From Lycocorax pyrrhopterus obiensis (taxonomy: Eukaryota; Chordata; Aves; Passeriformes; Paradisaeidae), in NCBI GenBank assembly GCA_014706295.1, contig JACSVZ010000004.1, positions 89,473,047-89,537,046 on the forward strand: a DNA stretch of 64,000 bases, in the 5' to 3' direction. The position numbers and the translations under genes are program-made. Below the pieces are notes generated by a model. It worked only from the letters and a program-made list of their open reading frames with translations. It did no database searches and was not told the DNA's origin. Positions 1 through 22,592 of this stretch are shown here, one piece after another (the stretch's first letter is position 1; every line of letters starts with the position of its first letter).

Positions 1-143
1 AACTCCATTGAAAGTTAGTGAACTTTTACTGTGAATCATATTTAAAAAGACATTTATTTCTGGAGAAGAAAATGAGTTAGGCAGAAAATTGGCAGCTACA
101 GTCACAGTAATGTTTAACTCATTAAAAAAACTTGAAGACTTAA

Positions 144-2267
<2,124 letters not shown>

Positions 2268-2462
2268 AAAAGCCACGGGAAGCTTGTTTTGATCCTGGAA
2301 ACATCATGAATGGCACAAGGATTGGAACGGACTTTAAGCTTGGTTCAACCATTACTTACCAGTGTGATTCTGGATATAAGATTATTGAACCTTCAACTAT
2401 AACATGTGTAATTGGTGCTGATGGAAAACCGGCATGGAACAGAGCATTACCATCTTGTAATG
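2268..2462 (+). CDS. CSMD3: CSMD3 exon: complete sushi domain (about sushi 9)
   Basis: One exon of 195 bp encodes a whole sushi domain, from EKPREACFDPGNIMNGTR to LPSCN. The four cysteines (EAC, YQC, ITC, PSC) and the tryptophan in AWNRALPSC before the last cysteine are all present. The loop NGT is a possible N-glycosylation site. The acceptor is TTTTAACAG ending at 2267 and the donor is AATG|GTACGG. Both flanking introns are phase 1, so the exon could be skipped without changing the frame. The ATG at 2306 is an internal methionine. Confidence 0.95.
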
Positions 2463-8413
<5,951 letters not shown>

Positions 8414-11021
8414 TGAATTGTATTATTTTTAATTCTGCATAAGTCTTAAACGTATTGCTTTAAATGTGAGTGTAGTCTTAACCTTTTTCCAGAGATCAGG
8501 GACTTCTCCTGATGGCAGACTGGCTTCAAAACAGCAGTTGTCTGTGTTTGTCCTGTCTAGGCCCCATGGACTTGAATATGTCCAGCCTTTCTCAGTAGTC
8601 AACAGTCTGTTGCTCCCTTACTGCTGAGTGAGATCAAGGGGTTTGGGAGCGTGCTTATTTGTATTAGTCTTTTTCAGTATTCCCAGCTGATTTTTCAAGA
8701 GTTTTTGTCCAGGCTGCTAAGGAATTCTGTGTTCTTGGAGAGCTTGGAGAGAAAATTGCTGTGGCAGAGACCATCAGGCTGTTTCAGTGTTGAAGGGTGG
8801 GTGAGAGACTTGCTGGTCTGTTTCTGACCCAGCTGAGCTCGAGGAGACGTTATGTGCATGTCTGCACACTGCAGCTGAAATGCAAGAATGACACAGCATG
8901 ACCAAGTCTGTTAGCAGTCCGCTGAGCAGCTTGGTACACTTAGCTGATCCATGAGTCTTCAATGCAGTCTGGTGACACCTGGAGCAGTGCTTAGAGATTT
9001 GCTGCCTGTACGGGCAACAAATGCAGTCCAAAAGGGACTGACTTCGGGCAGTTCACTAGATGTATTGCTTACATACCCAGTAAGCTTAATGAGACAGTCA
9101 TTGCACACTGTGGTTTATTGTATACTACCATTTCACCTTCACTAAATTGAAGTGTCAAAGTAGTTTTGGATAGATAAATAATATTATTAAGATTCTTAGA
9201 TTCCTTTTTAATTTTTTTCTTTAAACATTGGAGCACAGTCCTAGTTTGACACAGCAAATAAATGGAAAGAACTGTCTCACCTCAAGAACATTTCCATATT
9301 TGTAAGGAGCTTGTTAGGATTTTTAAGCCTTCTGACTTCTGTGTTTATAGAAAGATACCACCATGACTACAAATTCTACTTCAGATACATCTCAAGATAT
9401 TTTTACCTGACCTTATTACACATCAAAAGCATCTTACACACACTTGCATTAAAACTTATCATCCTAAGTTAGTCATAAAAGACAGAGCCTATAAACTTCT
9501 GGAATTAGAAAAGAGCTGTCAGCATTTGAGTTCTTATCAATTTGCATATGAATGACATATTTCTGTCTTACTCTATTTGGTTTTCCTATGTCTAAAGTGT
9601 TATTTCTTGCTGCTTTTAAAGAATTCACAGTGATAAAACCCCACAATTCTATTAGCTGTAGATTGCTATTGAACAGGAAGTCTCCAGGTGAGCAAATTGC
9701 TATGCTTCATTTCAGATGTTTACGTTTTCAGTAACTGTAAGAAATAGATTTTAACAAATGAGAGCACAATATGAGTTACGCAAAGTCACTTTATTTGTCT
9801 CAGGACAATCATTAAGCTATTTAAATACCATGGGATTTTAATACATTTAAAAATATATCTTGAGAGTTTTACTAAATACAGTTATATATGTATACATATA
9901 TTAGTTAATGAGTTAGTGGTATTTAATAAACTCTATCTTTTTGAGATTTTTTTTCTCTCCTTTCAAAGCATGTCATCATACTTCCAAAGACTAGCTGCTT
10001 GCTAGCCTATTAAATACTTCAGTAATGGCATCCACTCTCACATTGAACACAGTAATCTGGTCTGCAAAGTCAATCATTTTATTTATTGTCCTCTATTCCA
10101 GGTTGACCTTCTTCCCTGTTCACTTTTCCACTGGGCTGATTTCAATTTTGTTTCACAGCAGTATGAAACATTTACTGAAAAACAGAGGATAATTACTATA
10201 GAAAATGGAATGCCTCTGTGATACAGCTTGAGAAGTCTAGGTTGACAACACTATAGGCAAAAGCTAAAAGGAAGACTTGAGGGGGAAAAAGTTATTGCTT
10301 GTTTATTTCACATTCTGGCTTGAGCAACCATCAGATAGGGGCTTTAGCTTCTGATTCAGATTTAATGGCTTTTGTGATGCCACTTTCTCAAAAACTTCTT
10401 TTTGTCTGGGTATGTCATCTATGCCTTCATTTCTTTTCTCAGATGATCACTTTTCCTTGTATTAATGCAATATATAAAGAGTGTCTGTAATGAGACTGAA
10501 TGAATATCCAGTCTTCCAAAATATTAGGGTCAGGTATGTTGATATATGCTAAGAACAATCATGTGTAAGAAGACTGGGATTTTTTTTTTTTCAGGATTTT
10601 TTATGCTTGTCTTCCTGCTATGACATCACCTAAGAAACAAGAGCCTATGTTTTTATATAACTCAGGCTGCAGCAGTACAGAGTTCCTTCCTTAAAAAGTA
10701 AACCTTTCTATCATCCAAAAATCTATGGGGTTTTAATATTCGTCTTTTTTACTTGCTATACAATACAAATGCATGAACTAGTTTATTAGGTCAATTGACA
10801 TTTTAAAGAGGATAATTAAGAAAGTTAGCATACTAGGATGAGGAAGACAAAGGGAAATAAGAATAAAAGAAGATTGTGATTTTAATAATCAGGTTGATCT
10901 AATTTGTGACAAAAGTAAAATGCACAGCCACACATTGGCTGCTAGATGTAATTAGAGAGCAGAAATAAGACTGTTTGTATGTGCTACCATGACACATTAT
11001 GTCCTGCTTTAAAACAGACAT

Positions 11022-11180
11022 CCTGGAGAGATGATTGATGCCCTAAGCCTGTCAGTGGTTAAGAGGGATTTGAAAAATGCCCTTAATAGCATGTTTTAAC
11101 TTTAACTCAGTCCTGAATTGGAAAGGCAGTTGGACTAGATGATTGTTGTAGGTCTCTTCCAACTGAAATAATCTTGGAGG
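11022..11180 (+). mobile_element. CR1-type retroelement 3' tail
   Basis: The + strand carries GGAAAGGCAGTTGGACTAGA, GTAGGTCTCTTCCAACTGAA and an upstream part with AATGCCCTTAATAGCATG. This is the 3' untranslated end of an avian CR1-type element in sense with the gene. The terminal ATTCTATG repeat is not preserved. I am less sure of the subfamily than of the class. Confidence 0.65.
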
Positions 11181-12179
11181 CATTTCAGCTGAGCTGTCAA
11201 TTGTGTCACCTTTTAGAGAAACAGACCTATTTTCCTAACTTTTTATAGATATATGAAACTGTACTACATTTTTCCAGGGACTATTTAAATCCCATTTTAA
11301 ACAGTGTGGAACTACCTCACTTGATTGTTGTCTATAGCTTGCATTACATCTATTCTTAAGGCTGTTCTTTTTAAAACAGAGGAAGGATTAAAAAAAATAG
11401 TACCTCTTAGAGTGACTGTACATCTTTAGCATTTCTTATCTCACTGTAACCATTAACAGAGTATTAGTAAAACTTCTGAAAAACTGAGCAAAATGTCAAT
11501 TTTAAATGTCATTGAGTGTTTCTTGCTGGCAATAGAATAGTCTGATACAACTGTGGCTGTGCATGTTTGTGGCTCTAATGGCTGATCTCAGTAAAATATC
11601 AGCTTTTAGTCTGAAGAAGCATTTCTGCTACGTGAACTAATTTAAGAGCGCTAGTAAACTGCCCTTACATTTGCTATCATGTCAGAGATACCTTGCTCAC
11701 AGGAAAATAACTTTCATAAGGTAATATTATAATGAAAACAGATGATCTGACATCCTTTGTTGAGAGGTGCTAAAAGGTCTAGTTACACAAAAAATGTATG
11801 GATTCCTAGTGCCTGTATGCAAATTTCCTGATGCTGTTACTGAAAGTTACAGGATATTCTTCAATTTGACTGTTAAAAAGTGTCCTTTGCCTGCACAGCT
11901 GTTGTAGGGATTCTCCAGACATGGATGCTAGGCAAGGGTTAGAGAAACTGAAAGGATTTTTTTTCTATAGTTTCCTCCCTTTTGAGAAATTGAGTGAAAA
12001 AATACATAGGGAAAGATGGTAGAAGGCTGAGCAAGAGTTTCACACAATGAATGGAAAATATTCCAGGAGTGATGCTGAAATTTTCAGTCGGGGCATGTAG
12101 TCTCTTAGGTAAGACAGATAAGCTTTATACATGTGAGAAGCTCAAAGTGTAACTAGCAGGTGGCTGAGGTGGTGACCTG

Positions 12180-12900
12180 TGTGGGAGGAGGCTGTGAGCT
12201 ACCATGTCCCATTCACAAACAGCATCCTGTGAAGCTGATATAAGCAACCTCTCACATGCCAAAACTCCCACTAGTCAGAGGACCATGCGGTGCCTGTTCT
12301 CAAAAAATATATGGGAGAGTGACTGCTTTGGGGCAGGGATGTTTCTGGATATGTGCTGCTAGAGATGATGCTGGAGGGATTGTTGGAGACACTCTTGGAA
12401 AGAGGCCCTCCCTGCCAAAGGGACTATGGCCTGTGGGTAACACCTGCTGGAGTGAAAACACCTCAGAGGGGTTGGCAGCCTGTGAAAGTCCTGTTCTGCA
12501 GTAGGGAACATCTTTGAGCAGCTGTAGCCCATGGATGATCCATGCTGGAGGAGAAACATTCAGAAACAGAGTGATATGAAAACCAGAAGAAGCAAAAGGG
12601 AGGATAAAGATGAGTAAAATGCTAAGTACACTGCGAGCGGAAAGCAAAAAGAGAGCACATATCTCAACCTCCTGTGCTGTCTCTCACCTCATTGGCACAA
12701 CAAAGATGGACACAAGGAAGTTGAGAAAAAGAAGGGGAGGATAGGTGTTTGAAGATGAGCCTGGTGAGAATGAAGTAAACCTGTTTAATTAACTTGTACG
12801 ATTGTTTGTGTCCTCTTTCTTTTTAATTCCTGAATCAGTGATCAGAAGTTTGTGCAAAACTGGTAATAAGTTAATCATAATTAAGTATTAATTCCCTGAA
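12180..12900 (+). mobile_element. Degraded endogenous retroviral LTR
   Basis: The block is GC-richer than its surroundings. It contains in order GGACTATGGCCTGTGGGTAA, TGTAGCCCATGGATGATCCA, AGGAAGTTGAGAAAAAGAAG, GGGAGGATAGGTGTTTGAAG and a late GGTAATAAGTTAATC. This order matches an LTR family common in bird genomes whose polyadenylation signal lies in the equivalent AATAAA tract. The ends are too decayed to place and no target-site duplication was found. The short open frames in it on both strands are not genes. Confidence 0.55.
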
Positions 12901-13464
12901 TAAAGACTGGTTTGTCCATAACAATGTACTGAACCCTTTGCTGTCACATAATTGTGAATGATTTATCTCATGGCAAAAACACCTGTTTGAACATGTAGTC
13001 CTGATCGGGGATAGATTAAGGCCCAATTGCGAGGCAGAAGCTGTAGTTCCAGGCATATGACACTCAATCATGCGACTGGATGTGTGAGCAGCCATCATCA
13101 CCTAGGCAGCTGTAAAGTCATCACTTATTCCAGTGTAGTCATTATACAATAACGTGGAAAGAAAGGTTTGAGTAAAATAGTGCTTGTGCAGAAGACACTT
13201 GGGTAGAGAAAAGGCTATTAATCCCAATAAAACAGCAGAAAAGAGCAAGCTGGGTCAGCTGAATTGACCTGGCAGACTGCAGCTGGTCTGCAGGTTATGG
13301 TCAGGAAGAACTGTGACTGTCTGAAATCCTGGAACTATGGTTTCTTCATTATCCTTCCACAAGTGCAGAACAGTTTCCTCCCATGGTTAGAATTGCATGA
13401 ATGAACAAGTTTCATAGAGCATCTGTGTGATGCTGAGGTCCTGTCGAGCACTTAATCATAAATT

Positions 13465-13469
13465 CCTAT
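13465..13469 (+). repeat. Target-site duplication, left copy
   Basis: CCTAT directly before the TG end of the solo LTR; the same five bases follow its CA end at 14112-14116. Confidence 0.88.
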
Positions 13470-14111
13470 TGTGCTGGTTTGGCTAAAATCTAGTAATATA
13501 TCCCCTGAGAGAAAACCAGGTCACAACCACCCTTCCCCCCACAGGGTTTGGGAAAAAAGGAAATTTTTCCTCGAAGGAAAGTGAAAGAGATAAAAACTAT
13601 TTATTTTAACAAACACACAGGAAAAGGATAATGATGCTAAATAATGAAATGAAATCTCTCGCTATAGAGAGAAACCTGGGAAGATTTCAGAGTCCTTCTG
13701 TAGGTGTGGTCTCTCTCCTCCTCGGAGCTGGTCGGTGAGGGCGTGGGCCCACCCCCCGGGCCTCGGGGAGAAAATTCTCCTGATGCGTTCTGATGTTGTT
13801 GAAACAGTCCAGAAGAGAAGAAGGGAAAAAAACAAAGTCCCAGGAAACAAAGTTCAGCTCTCCATCTCAAGCCAAGAGGGAAAAAAAAAAACCCAGCTGG
13901 CTGAAGGAAAGCGAGCAGGGTGCTCCCTCTGTGTTCCTGCAGCCAGAGAATGCAGGCGAGTGTATCTCTGTGTCCTTGAGAAGCTGCTTTGAAAAGTTTG
14001 TTTGGTTTTTTTTTTCCTCAAGCTCAGTTTAAAGGCACAGAAAAGGCACAATATTACTTTTTGGGCATAGAGCATGATAGGGGATACACATGATAGAGTC
14101 ACCCCAAGACA
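13470..14111 (-). mobile_element. Solo LTR (ERVL-like) with 5-bp target-site duplication
   Basis: The element runs from TGTGCTGGTTTGGCT to CCCCAAGACA on the + strand, so it has TG...CA ends, and is 642 bp long. It is flanked by CCTAT at 13465-13469 and CCTAT at 14112-14116, an exact 5-bp duplication. An AATAAA on the minus strand near 13600 and a start TGTCTTGGGGTGAC read from the right end suggest that it is transcribed on the minus strand, antisense to CSMD3. There is no internal retroviral sequence, so it is a solo LTR made by recombination between the two ends. A 5-bp duplication fits the ERVL class. Confidence 0.88.
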
Positions 14112-14116
14112 CCTAT
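14112..14116 (+). repeat. Target-site duplication, right copy
   Basis: CCTAT directly after the LTR end AAGACA, identical to 13465-13469. Confidence 0.88.
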
Positions 14117-16011
14117 TTATTTGAACAAAGCCACGTATATAAAGTTTGCTGAAAGGTAAGTTGTTTGTTTAAACTGCATAAGGTGTTTACCATTAGAAAA
14201 AACTTAATGAAATGTATTTGCTTTTCTTTTGCTGTATTGTGCATTTACCCAGGAGTATGCTAGTTTACCTCCAACCATTCTTTAAATCCTGAATACATTT
14301 TAAAACTTTCTTAAGCTTTCAAGGTGAAAATATTCTGCAACCTTCCAATGTGCTGATTTAGAAGAAAAATACATGTTATTATATCTGTCTGAACTTGTCT
14401 GACAAATCAACTCAGTGCATATTAGTAAAAAAGAGAATGTATTTTTCTGTTACTGCTAGTATCAATTATTTCTAAATCTTCTTTGCAAAAGCTTTTCTCT
14501 ACATTCAGTAATACTTGCGCAAACTTAACTGTTATATCTGGTAGCAACTCTGAAAACTGGTAGAACATAATGTAATCATAAATGAGAATGTTTAATGTTC
14601 TGCTAAAATGTGTTGTATGTTTAATGCTGGATTTAAGGTAGGATTGATTTCAATTAGTGTTCCGTATCCAACTTGTTTTGAAATGTTAATTTTTAGAGCA
14701 TTTACAAGTACTTAAAACTTAAATAATTATGATTCTGAATAGAGCAAATGACAGTATAAGAAATAGGGTGAGCATAAAGTTATCAATATGAAAACAAGTA
14801 TCTGTATCTATGAACAGATAGAAATATCACTCTTCACTCTTACAGGCCAGCAAAGGAATTTAAACATAATGCTGTAAAATAAAACTAAATATAACTGTGA
14901 TTCTGTGTACATTGGTAAGCCAGAAGCATCATGCTTGAAAATTTGGCGGGAATAAAGTGTAACACCTGCCTTCTTTCCCCCCCCCACCCCCGGTGCCATT
15001 TTGTGTCTTTGTTACTTAAGGGCTAAATGGCAAGCAATTTTCATGGTGTTACTTGTTCATATTTGGATGCAGTGATGCTCTAAAACTAATTCTTGAACAA
15101 AACAAGCTGATCAAACAAAGCTTTTGAACATACCACTCACACAGAAAAATTGCATATATTTAATGAGATTATTTTTAATGTAGCTTTAGGTTATTATACT
15201 GTGAAACATAGATATTGCACACAAATGATACCTGTCATTTTCTATATAAATATTTTTAGGTTGTTTTAAAATTGGCATTTACTAGCTAACTGCAAAATGA
15301 ATGGTAGTAAGAACAAGTTTGATATACAAACAACATGCACAATACCAACAGTCAGTAGGTATAAAAAATATCTGTTATTGAGAAGTGCTTACAAATAATG
15401 AAGCCAAAGGGAAAACTATTCCATAGGCTTCTAATGAATGTTATTATTTTGCTCTTTATGTATTGCTTACAGTCTTTTAACTGTTCTTGTATCACATCAG
15501 GTTTATGAATTAGCAGACATTATTGGTAAAAATAATTGTTGTTAACAGCAAACACTTAAATAGCCTGGAGGGTGTATTTTTATCACTTTATATTCTCCAA
15601 CATGATAAATAAAATATTTGTAAGATATTATGTTGTCTTTATATCTGATTAGCTACACCACAATATTTTTTTGGGCTTCTAATGAGAAAGTTCGAGTGAG
15701 AAGCCAAAGGCCCTATATTTATTAAGTGAAGTAGGTGGTAGATATAGGATCCTGTCATTGAAGAAGGTCACAGAAACACCCACTGATCTTCTCATGCCTA
15801 AAGCCATGCATCCAAAGTCGAAAGGTCTCCAAGCTGCCATGGCACTCACATGACTGTACACAGTCACAGCCCAAAACCACATTCCAGCTAATAGCCACGA
15901 AAGCATTAGTCCATTCTTAGAGAATACAGGAGCAGAGCAAGAAACATGAATTAAGCTGTGTCCTACAAGAAACAATCAACATTTTTATTGGTCTATTTTT
16001 TTTTATTATGA

Positions 16012-18213
<2,202 letters not shown>

Positions 18214-18963
18214 TAGGATATGCCATGATTTAAAGATACAATTTTATAGATATGCATGTGAGATAATATGTCCTTATTTGCTCACACATATAGACAAGGA
18301 CTATGTATTCCATCATTTCTGATACCATTAGGAAATGTTCTCCATTTTGGGAGGAGACTTCAGGTGGTGTAAACATGTCTATTCAAATTCAAAGAGGTTT
18401 TTCAGAAAAAAAATATGACACTAAACGTTTAACTTTGATTAGTGGAATTTAGTTGAGAATACTTTCAAAAAAATCCTTTATTTTTTCTTTCCTACCCCTC
18501 CCATGGACGAGATACAGTGCTATAAATTGGCACTGACGTTCAAGGAGCTTCCTTTAATAGCTTTGACTTAACTCATCCTTATTAGCCTCCTTTTCTCATG
18601 AAAAAAATGAAGCATTTAATATTCATCCAAACTCACCAGACCTCACAGAACAAACCAAATTAATACAACTGGGATACAACAAAAACAGATAATTAGGTTT
18701 TTTTTTTAAATGTACATCAAGCACATATACTTTTTCTCCTTTTATATGAGACAATTTTTTATAGAAAGAGTGTGTTCTCTAAACCAAACCAAGAGAAAGG
18801 GATTAAGTCATGAATAATTACCCAGACTCATGATTACTGATCTGATTCTGGTAAAGCAGGTGGATTTTTGCCTCTCTGATGATTTCACAGACCTTTAAAG
18901 TATAGATGTGTATTGGATTAGTAAGGAAATAAAAAATCAACTGAAAAACTTATTGATGAACCC

Positions 18964-19211
18964 AGTGCCATAAGGTGTGGCATATCCCTTCGGTCAGTTA
19001 GGGTCAGCTGTCCTGGCTGTGTCCTCTCCGAGATTCTTGGCTACCCCCAGCCTCCTCACTGGTGGGATAGTGTGAGAAGGCCATGATGCTGTGGGAGCAC
19101 TGCTCAGCAATACCTGAAACATCCCTGTGTTATCAATATGGTTTTGGTCACAAAACCAAAACACAGCACCATGCCAGCTACAGTGATTAACTCTATCCCA
19201 GACAGACCAAG
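18964..19211 (-). mobile_element. LTR fragment, family 'A' of this window (U3 part)
   Basis: On the + strand it contains CATATCCCTTCGGTCAGTTA, GGTCAGCTGTCCTGGCTGTG, CAGCCTCCTCACTGGTGGGA and CCCTGTGTTATCAATATGG, then CACAAAACCAAAACACAGCA. This is the reverse complement of the U3 region of an LTR family widespread in birds. The same ordered blocks recur at 48200-48437 and 56484-56685. The R and U5 parts are missing, so it is a truncated copy, antisense to CSMD3. Confidence 0.75.
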
Positions 19212-20737
19212 AGATTATAACATTTTATATTAAATGCTAATAACAAGACTGTATGTTAAATTGGCAATAAGAAAAATGAAATTATGAAAATTAATCAACT
19301 TTTGGAAATGAGTTATGTGGCAAATATATTGGATCCATTGGATAAAGAACAGATGAAATGATGCATTTAACAATATTCTATACAACAATACTCAAGACTC
19401 AAAACATTTCCTTATTCTAAAAAATAAGTGTGTCATTTTGCTTTAACTTAAAAGCCTTCCTACTTTTCAGGGAAACTGAAAAAAGGCAGTTTTTTATATT
19501 AGAAATATTTCATTGGAGATAAACTAGCATGGATTTACTGTGGGTTTGTCTCTTGTATAATAAACATCAGACCTGAAATGAATAATTATTTTCTGCATGG
19601 GAAAGAATATGTAAAAAGGACATGAAATGTTCTGTTCTCAAAACTGAACCAATAATGTGACATTGAAACTGAATTCCAGGCATGATTTCATAAGTGGTAA
19701 AATTTCTCTTTTACTAAATTACGTATGAAACCATTGTCTTCTGATTCACTCTCTGTGGATTCCTCTGTCTTCTAAATACACATTCAAGAGGTAAAAGTGT
19801 ACAATTACTAAGAACTGACTGAACTGTGCTATGTCAGAGTTGATTTGGAAAGGTGAGTTCACTGAGTCTGTTTCTTTTTGGCGAGTCTGTAACTACTTCC
19901 AAGATTCCTGGATGACTGAGTTTACCTGTTTGAGCTTGTTGTGTGCTCCATGCAACCCACTTTATATAGCACTGGCTGCATGATGTGTAGAGCAGATCAT
20001 TCCTTTGAACACATACACACACATATATGTGTGTATAGAGAGAGAATACAAATACAATAGTCATTGAGGTTGACATCTGAAGAATCTACTCTTATGATGG
20101 GAGATAAATTTAGAAAGAAATTAGGTAAGAATGTGATCCATGCTGTATGTTTGTGCTAATCCAAGAAATGCTAAAAACGACCATTGGTCTCCATTCTTGG
20201 TCTGGAAATTTCTTAAATAGCTACAAAGACTATCACACATTCACTGTAGTGTTCTCCTCTGGAATGAGGTACAGTTACTCTTTGTTGCCATTGCTGATAC
20301 TTGAAAGGGACACAATCTTCCATAATAATACTGTAATGGAACATTTAAGTAGAAAACCTGTCAGTCCTCATTCCTTTTTAAGCCTTTAGGGGAGGCATGC
20401 ATGCATTTACTGCCTTCTAGGAGAGTTGCCTATTTTCCAGACTACAGATTCTCAATCAAAAGTTTAAGAAGTCTGTAAAGACTCCAGTAGACTAACATGG
20501 TATCTGTCTACATGAACATTAGATATTTACCATGGAGATATCTACACTTAAGCTACCATCAATGATGCCTGCTCCTGCCCTCTGAGCACCATTTCTCTCT
20601 ATTGACAGTAAAGGAAGTCCCAAACAATTAGGACACTATGTCTGCTTACCACACTGAAACACATCTTCCATGTTTCATACACCTAATCCCAGGAAAGGCA
20701 GAGGTTAGCAAGTGAACAATAGAATTCCAGTTAGACC

Positions 20738-21720
20738 ATAGAATCATAAAATCATAGAACAATCCAGGCTGGAAAGGACCTCACAAGATCAGTAGTTCAA
20801 CCTTTTGTAAGAAAGGGAACCTAGATGATATTGTCCAGCACTGTCCAGTTGCATCTTCAAAACCTCTACTGATGGTGACTCTACCATGTCCCTTATGTGG
20901 TTGCTGCAGGGAATGGTTGTTCCCACTATAAAAATACTCTTTCTAATGTTAAGATTAAACATTCCCCAGTGCATCTTGGATCTCTTGCCCCTTGTCTTCT
21001 CCTTGCGGCTCCCATTGAAGTGAGGAGCCCTTTAAATACCGGAATACTGTGATGAGGTCCCCTCTGAGCCTTCTCTTCTACAGGAAGAAGACACCTAACT
21101 TCTTCAGTCTTTTCTCACAGGGTAGATTCTCCACCCTTTGATCATCTTCATGGTCCTCCTTTGGATCCTCTCCAGTCTGTCCTTGTCTTTCTTGCATTGT
21201 GGGGACCAGAATGGGGCATAATACTCCACACGTGGCCTGACGAGTGCTGAGAAGAGCAGCATGATCACTTCTCTATCTCTTCTAGTAATGCCCCTCTGGA
21301 TGGGGCTCAGGAACCTACTTGCCTTCTTTGCTGCAGCAGTGCACTGCTGACTCATGTTCAGCTTGTCCACTGCAACAGTACCAGGTCCTTTCAGCAAGGC
21401 TACTCCCCAACCACACAAATCCTAGTCTGTAGCCGGCTCTTTTGCTTACTCTAACACATGCACAGGGCTTTGCATTTAATCTCTGTAAAAGTTCATACTG
21501 TTTTTGCTAGTCTACTCTTTCAGTCTCTCCAGGTCACTCTGACATGTCAGCCCCTCCACTCAGTTTAGTGTCACTAGTAAACTTGGTGAGGGTGCTTTCA
21601 ATCCCAACACCCAGATAATTTCTGGTGTGGGGACCAGTATCAGTCCCTGGGGTTTCCATTTGTAACAAATAGCCAGCCTGAATGTCATTGAATGTGGCAA
21701 TTATGGTATTAAAAACTAGC
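20738..21720 (-). mobile_element. CR1 LINE, 3' half including the end of the reverse transcriptase frame
   Basis: The + strand starts with CATAGAATCATAAAATCATA, the reverse complement of the CR1 tail. On the minus strand at 21104-21418 a frame encodes DKLNMSQQC, SALVRPRVEYYAPFWSPQ and RLERIQRR, a segment near the C terminus of the CR1 reverse transcriptase. A second frame (21534-21725) has KFTSDTKLSGGA where a working copy has an FADD-type catalytic motif, so it is dead. The 5' part is missing and the element ends next to an LTR at about 21734. Confidence 0.88.
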
Positions 21721-21733
21721 CTCATTTATTTCC

Positions 21734-22387
21734 TGCCGTGCTGACCACTTGACCGCCCGGAGGCCAAGCAGGCGACTAGCTTGCAAATGTCCTGATCGGG
21801 ACAGTCTGCAGCTAAATTAGTCTGATGTGTGCTCCAGGAGGAGCAGGCTGCTTCTGGCTCCCTGTAGAGCTGGCAGCAGTCGCTGGTAACAGCTGCGACC
21901 AGGCAGAGGTGAAGGAGGAAAGAGAGACTCTTTGTTGCTAAATCCAAGCCTTTATTCCCCACTCGGAGGGTCAGGAAACTTAGAAACAAGCAGAGAGGCA
22001 ACAAAAAGAGCCAAGGGAAACCGTTACTTGGCTTTTTATACATATGACAAAAGGGGAGGAACAAAGGGGACAAACCAATAGGGAATTGACAAACAGTGAC
22101 AGGCACCCAATAACAGGAGTCCAAAGGAGGGATTAATTTGAACAGTCCAATGGGGATTACAATGACGCAGAACTTTCCAGAACTTAATTGCATAAACATG
22201 AAGGTAGGGCGGTATAAGGGAGGAGACACAACTTAGGATTGACAACTCGGGGATGTGTTTTGTTCCTCGGTGCCGCCTTCAGGCTGGCCCTCAGATCCAC
22301 TGTCCTGGGCAGGAAAGCCCACCCATTTAGTGTCTTAGTTTATGCGAAATCTGAAGGTGGACTGGGCCACAGCCACAATTTCCCACA
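21734..22387 (-). mobile_element. Retroviral LTR adjoining the CR1
   Basis: On the minus strand the unit starts TGTGGGAAATTGTGGC (right end) and ends TCAGCACGGCA (left end), so it has TG...CA ends, and is about 650 bp. Inside there is a TATA box TATAAAAAGCC near 22034-22044 and a polyadenylation signal AATAAAGG near 21949-21956, spaced as in a complete U3-R-U5 unit. I found no flanking duplication, and no retroviral coding sequence follows on either side, so it is probably a solo LTR. The frames of 167 and 69 codons over it are chance frames. Confidence 0.72.
22034..22044 (-). promoter_or_regulatory. TATA box of the LTR promoter
   Basis: TATAAAAAGCC read on the minus strand, about 85 bases upstream of the LTR's AATAAA, consistent with a retroviral U3 promoter directed away from CSMD3. 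There is no evidence that it is active. Confidence 0.5.
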
Positions 22388-22587
22388 GTACAATAGTAAC
22401 TAACTTTTCCTCTTGTTGAGTACACCCTTTAAGGAAGTAAAAGGCTGGTGTTAAATGTTACTAGATTCTACAAAGGAACGTAAGCGCCAGTTTTGTTCAT
22501 TAAAGAGTATAATAGTCATTATCAGTTAACATCCTCATTCTTTCAGGACACCTTAAACATCCTGAAATGTATTGCACATTCTGTATG

Positions 22588-22592
22588 GATAC
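22588..22592 (+). repeat. Target-site duplication, left copy
   Basis: GATAC directly before the TGTTGTGG end of the solo LTR; repeated at 23117-23121. Confidence 0.88.

Noticed and set aside
12300..12647. 115-codon minus-strand frame beginning with a signal-peptide-like segment
   Set aside because: It lies in a degraded LTR on the opposite strand; there is no matching family and no exon structure.
15679..15975. A 98-codon minus-strand frame just upstream of the sushi exon at 16058
   Set aside because: No recognised domain, no splice or promoter context, and the frame is intronic. Its length is compatible with chance.
21726..22229. A 167-codon minus-strand open frame with hydrophobic stretches
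   Set aside because: It lies over the LTR with TATA box and AATAAA. The composition comes from the LTR sequence, and no protein family is recognisable.
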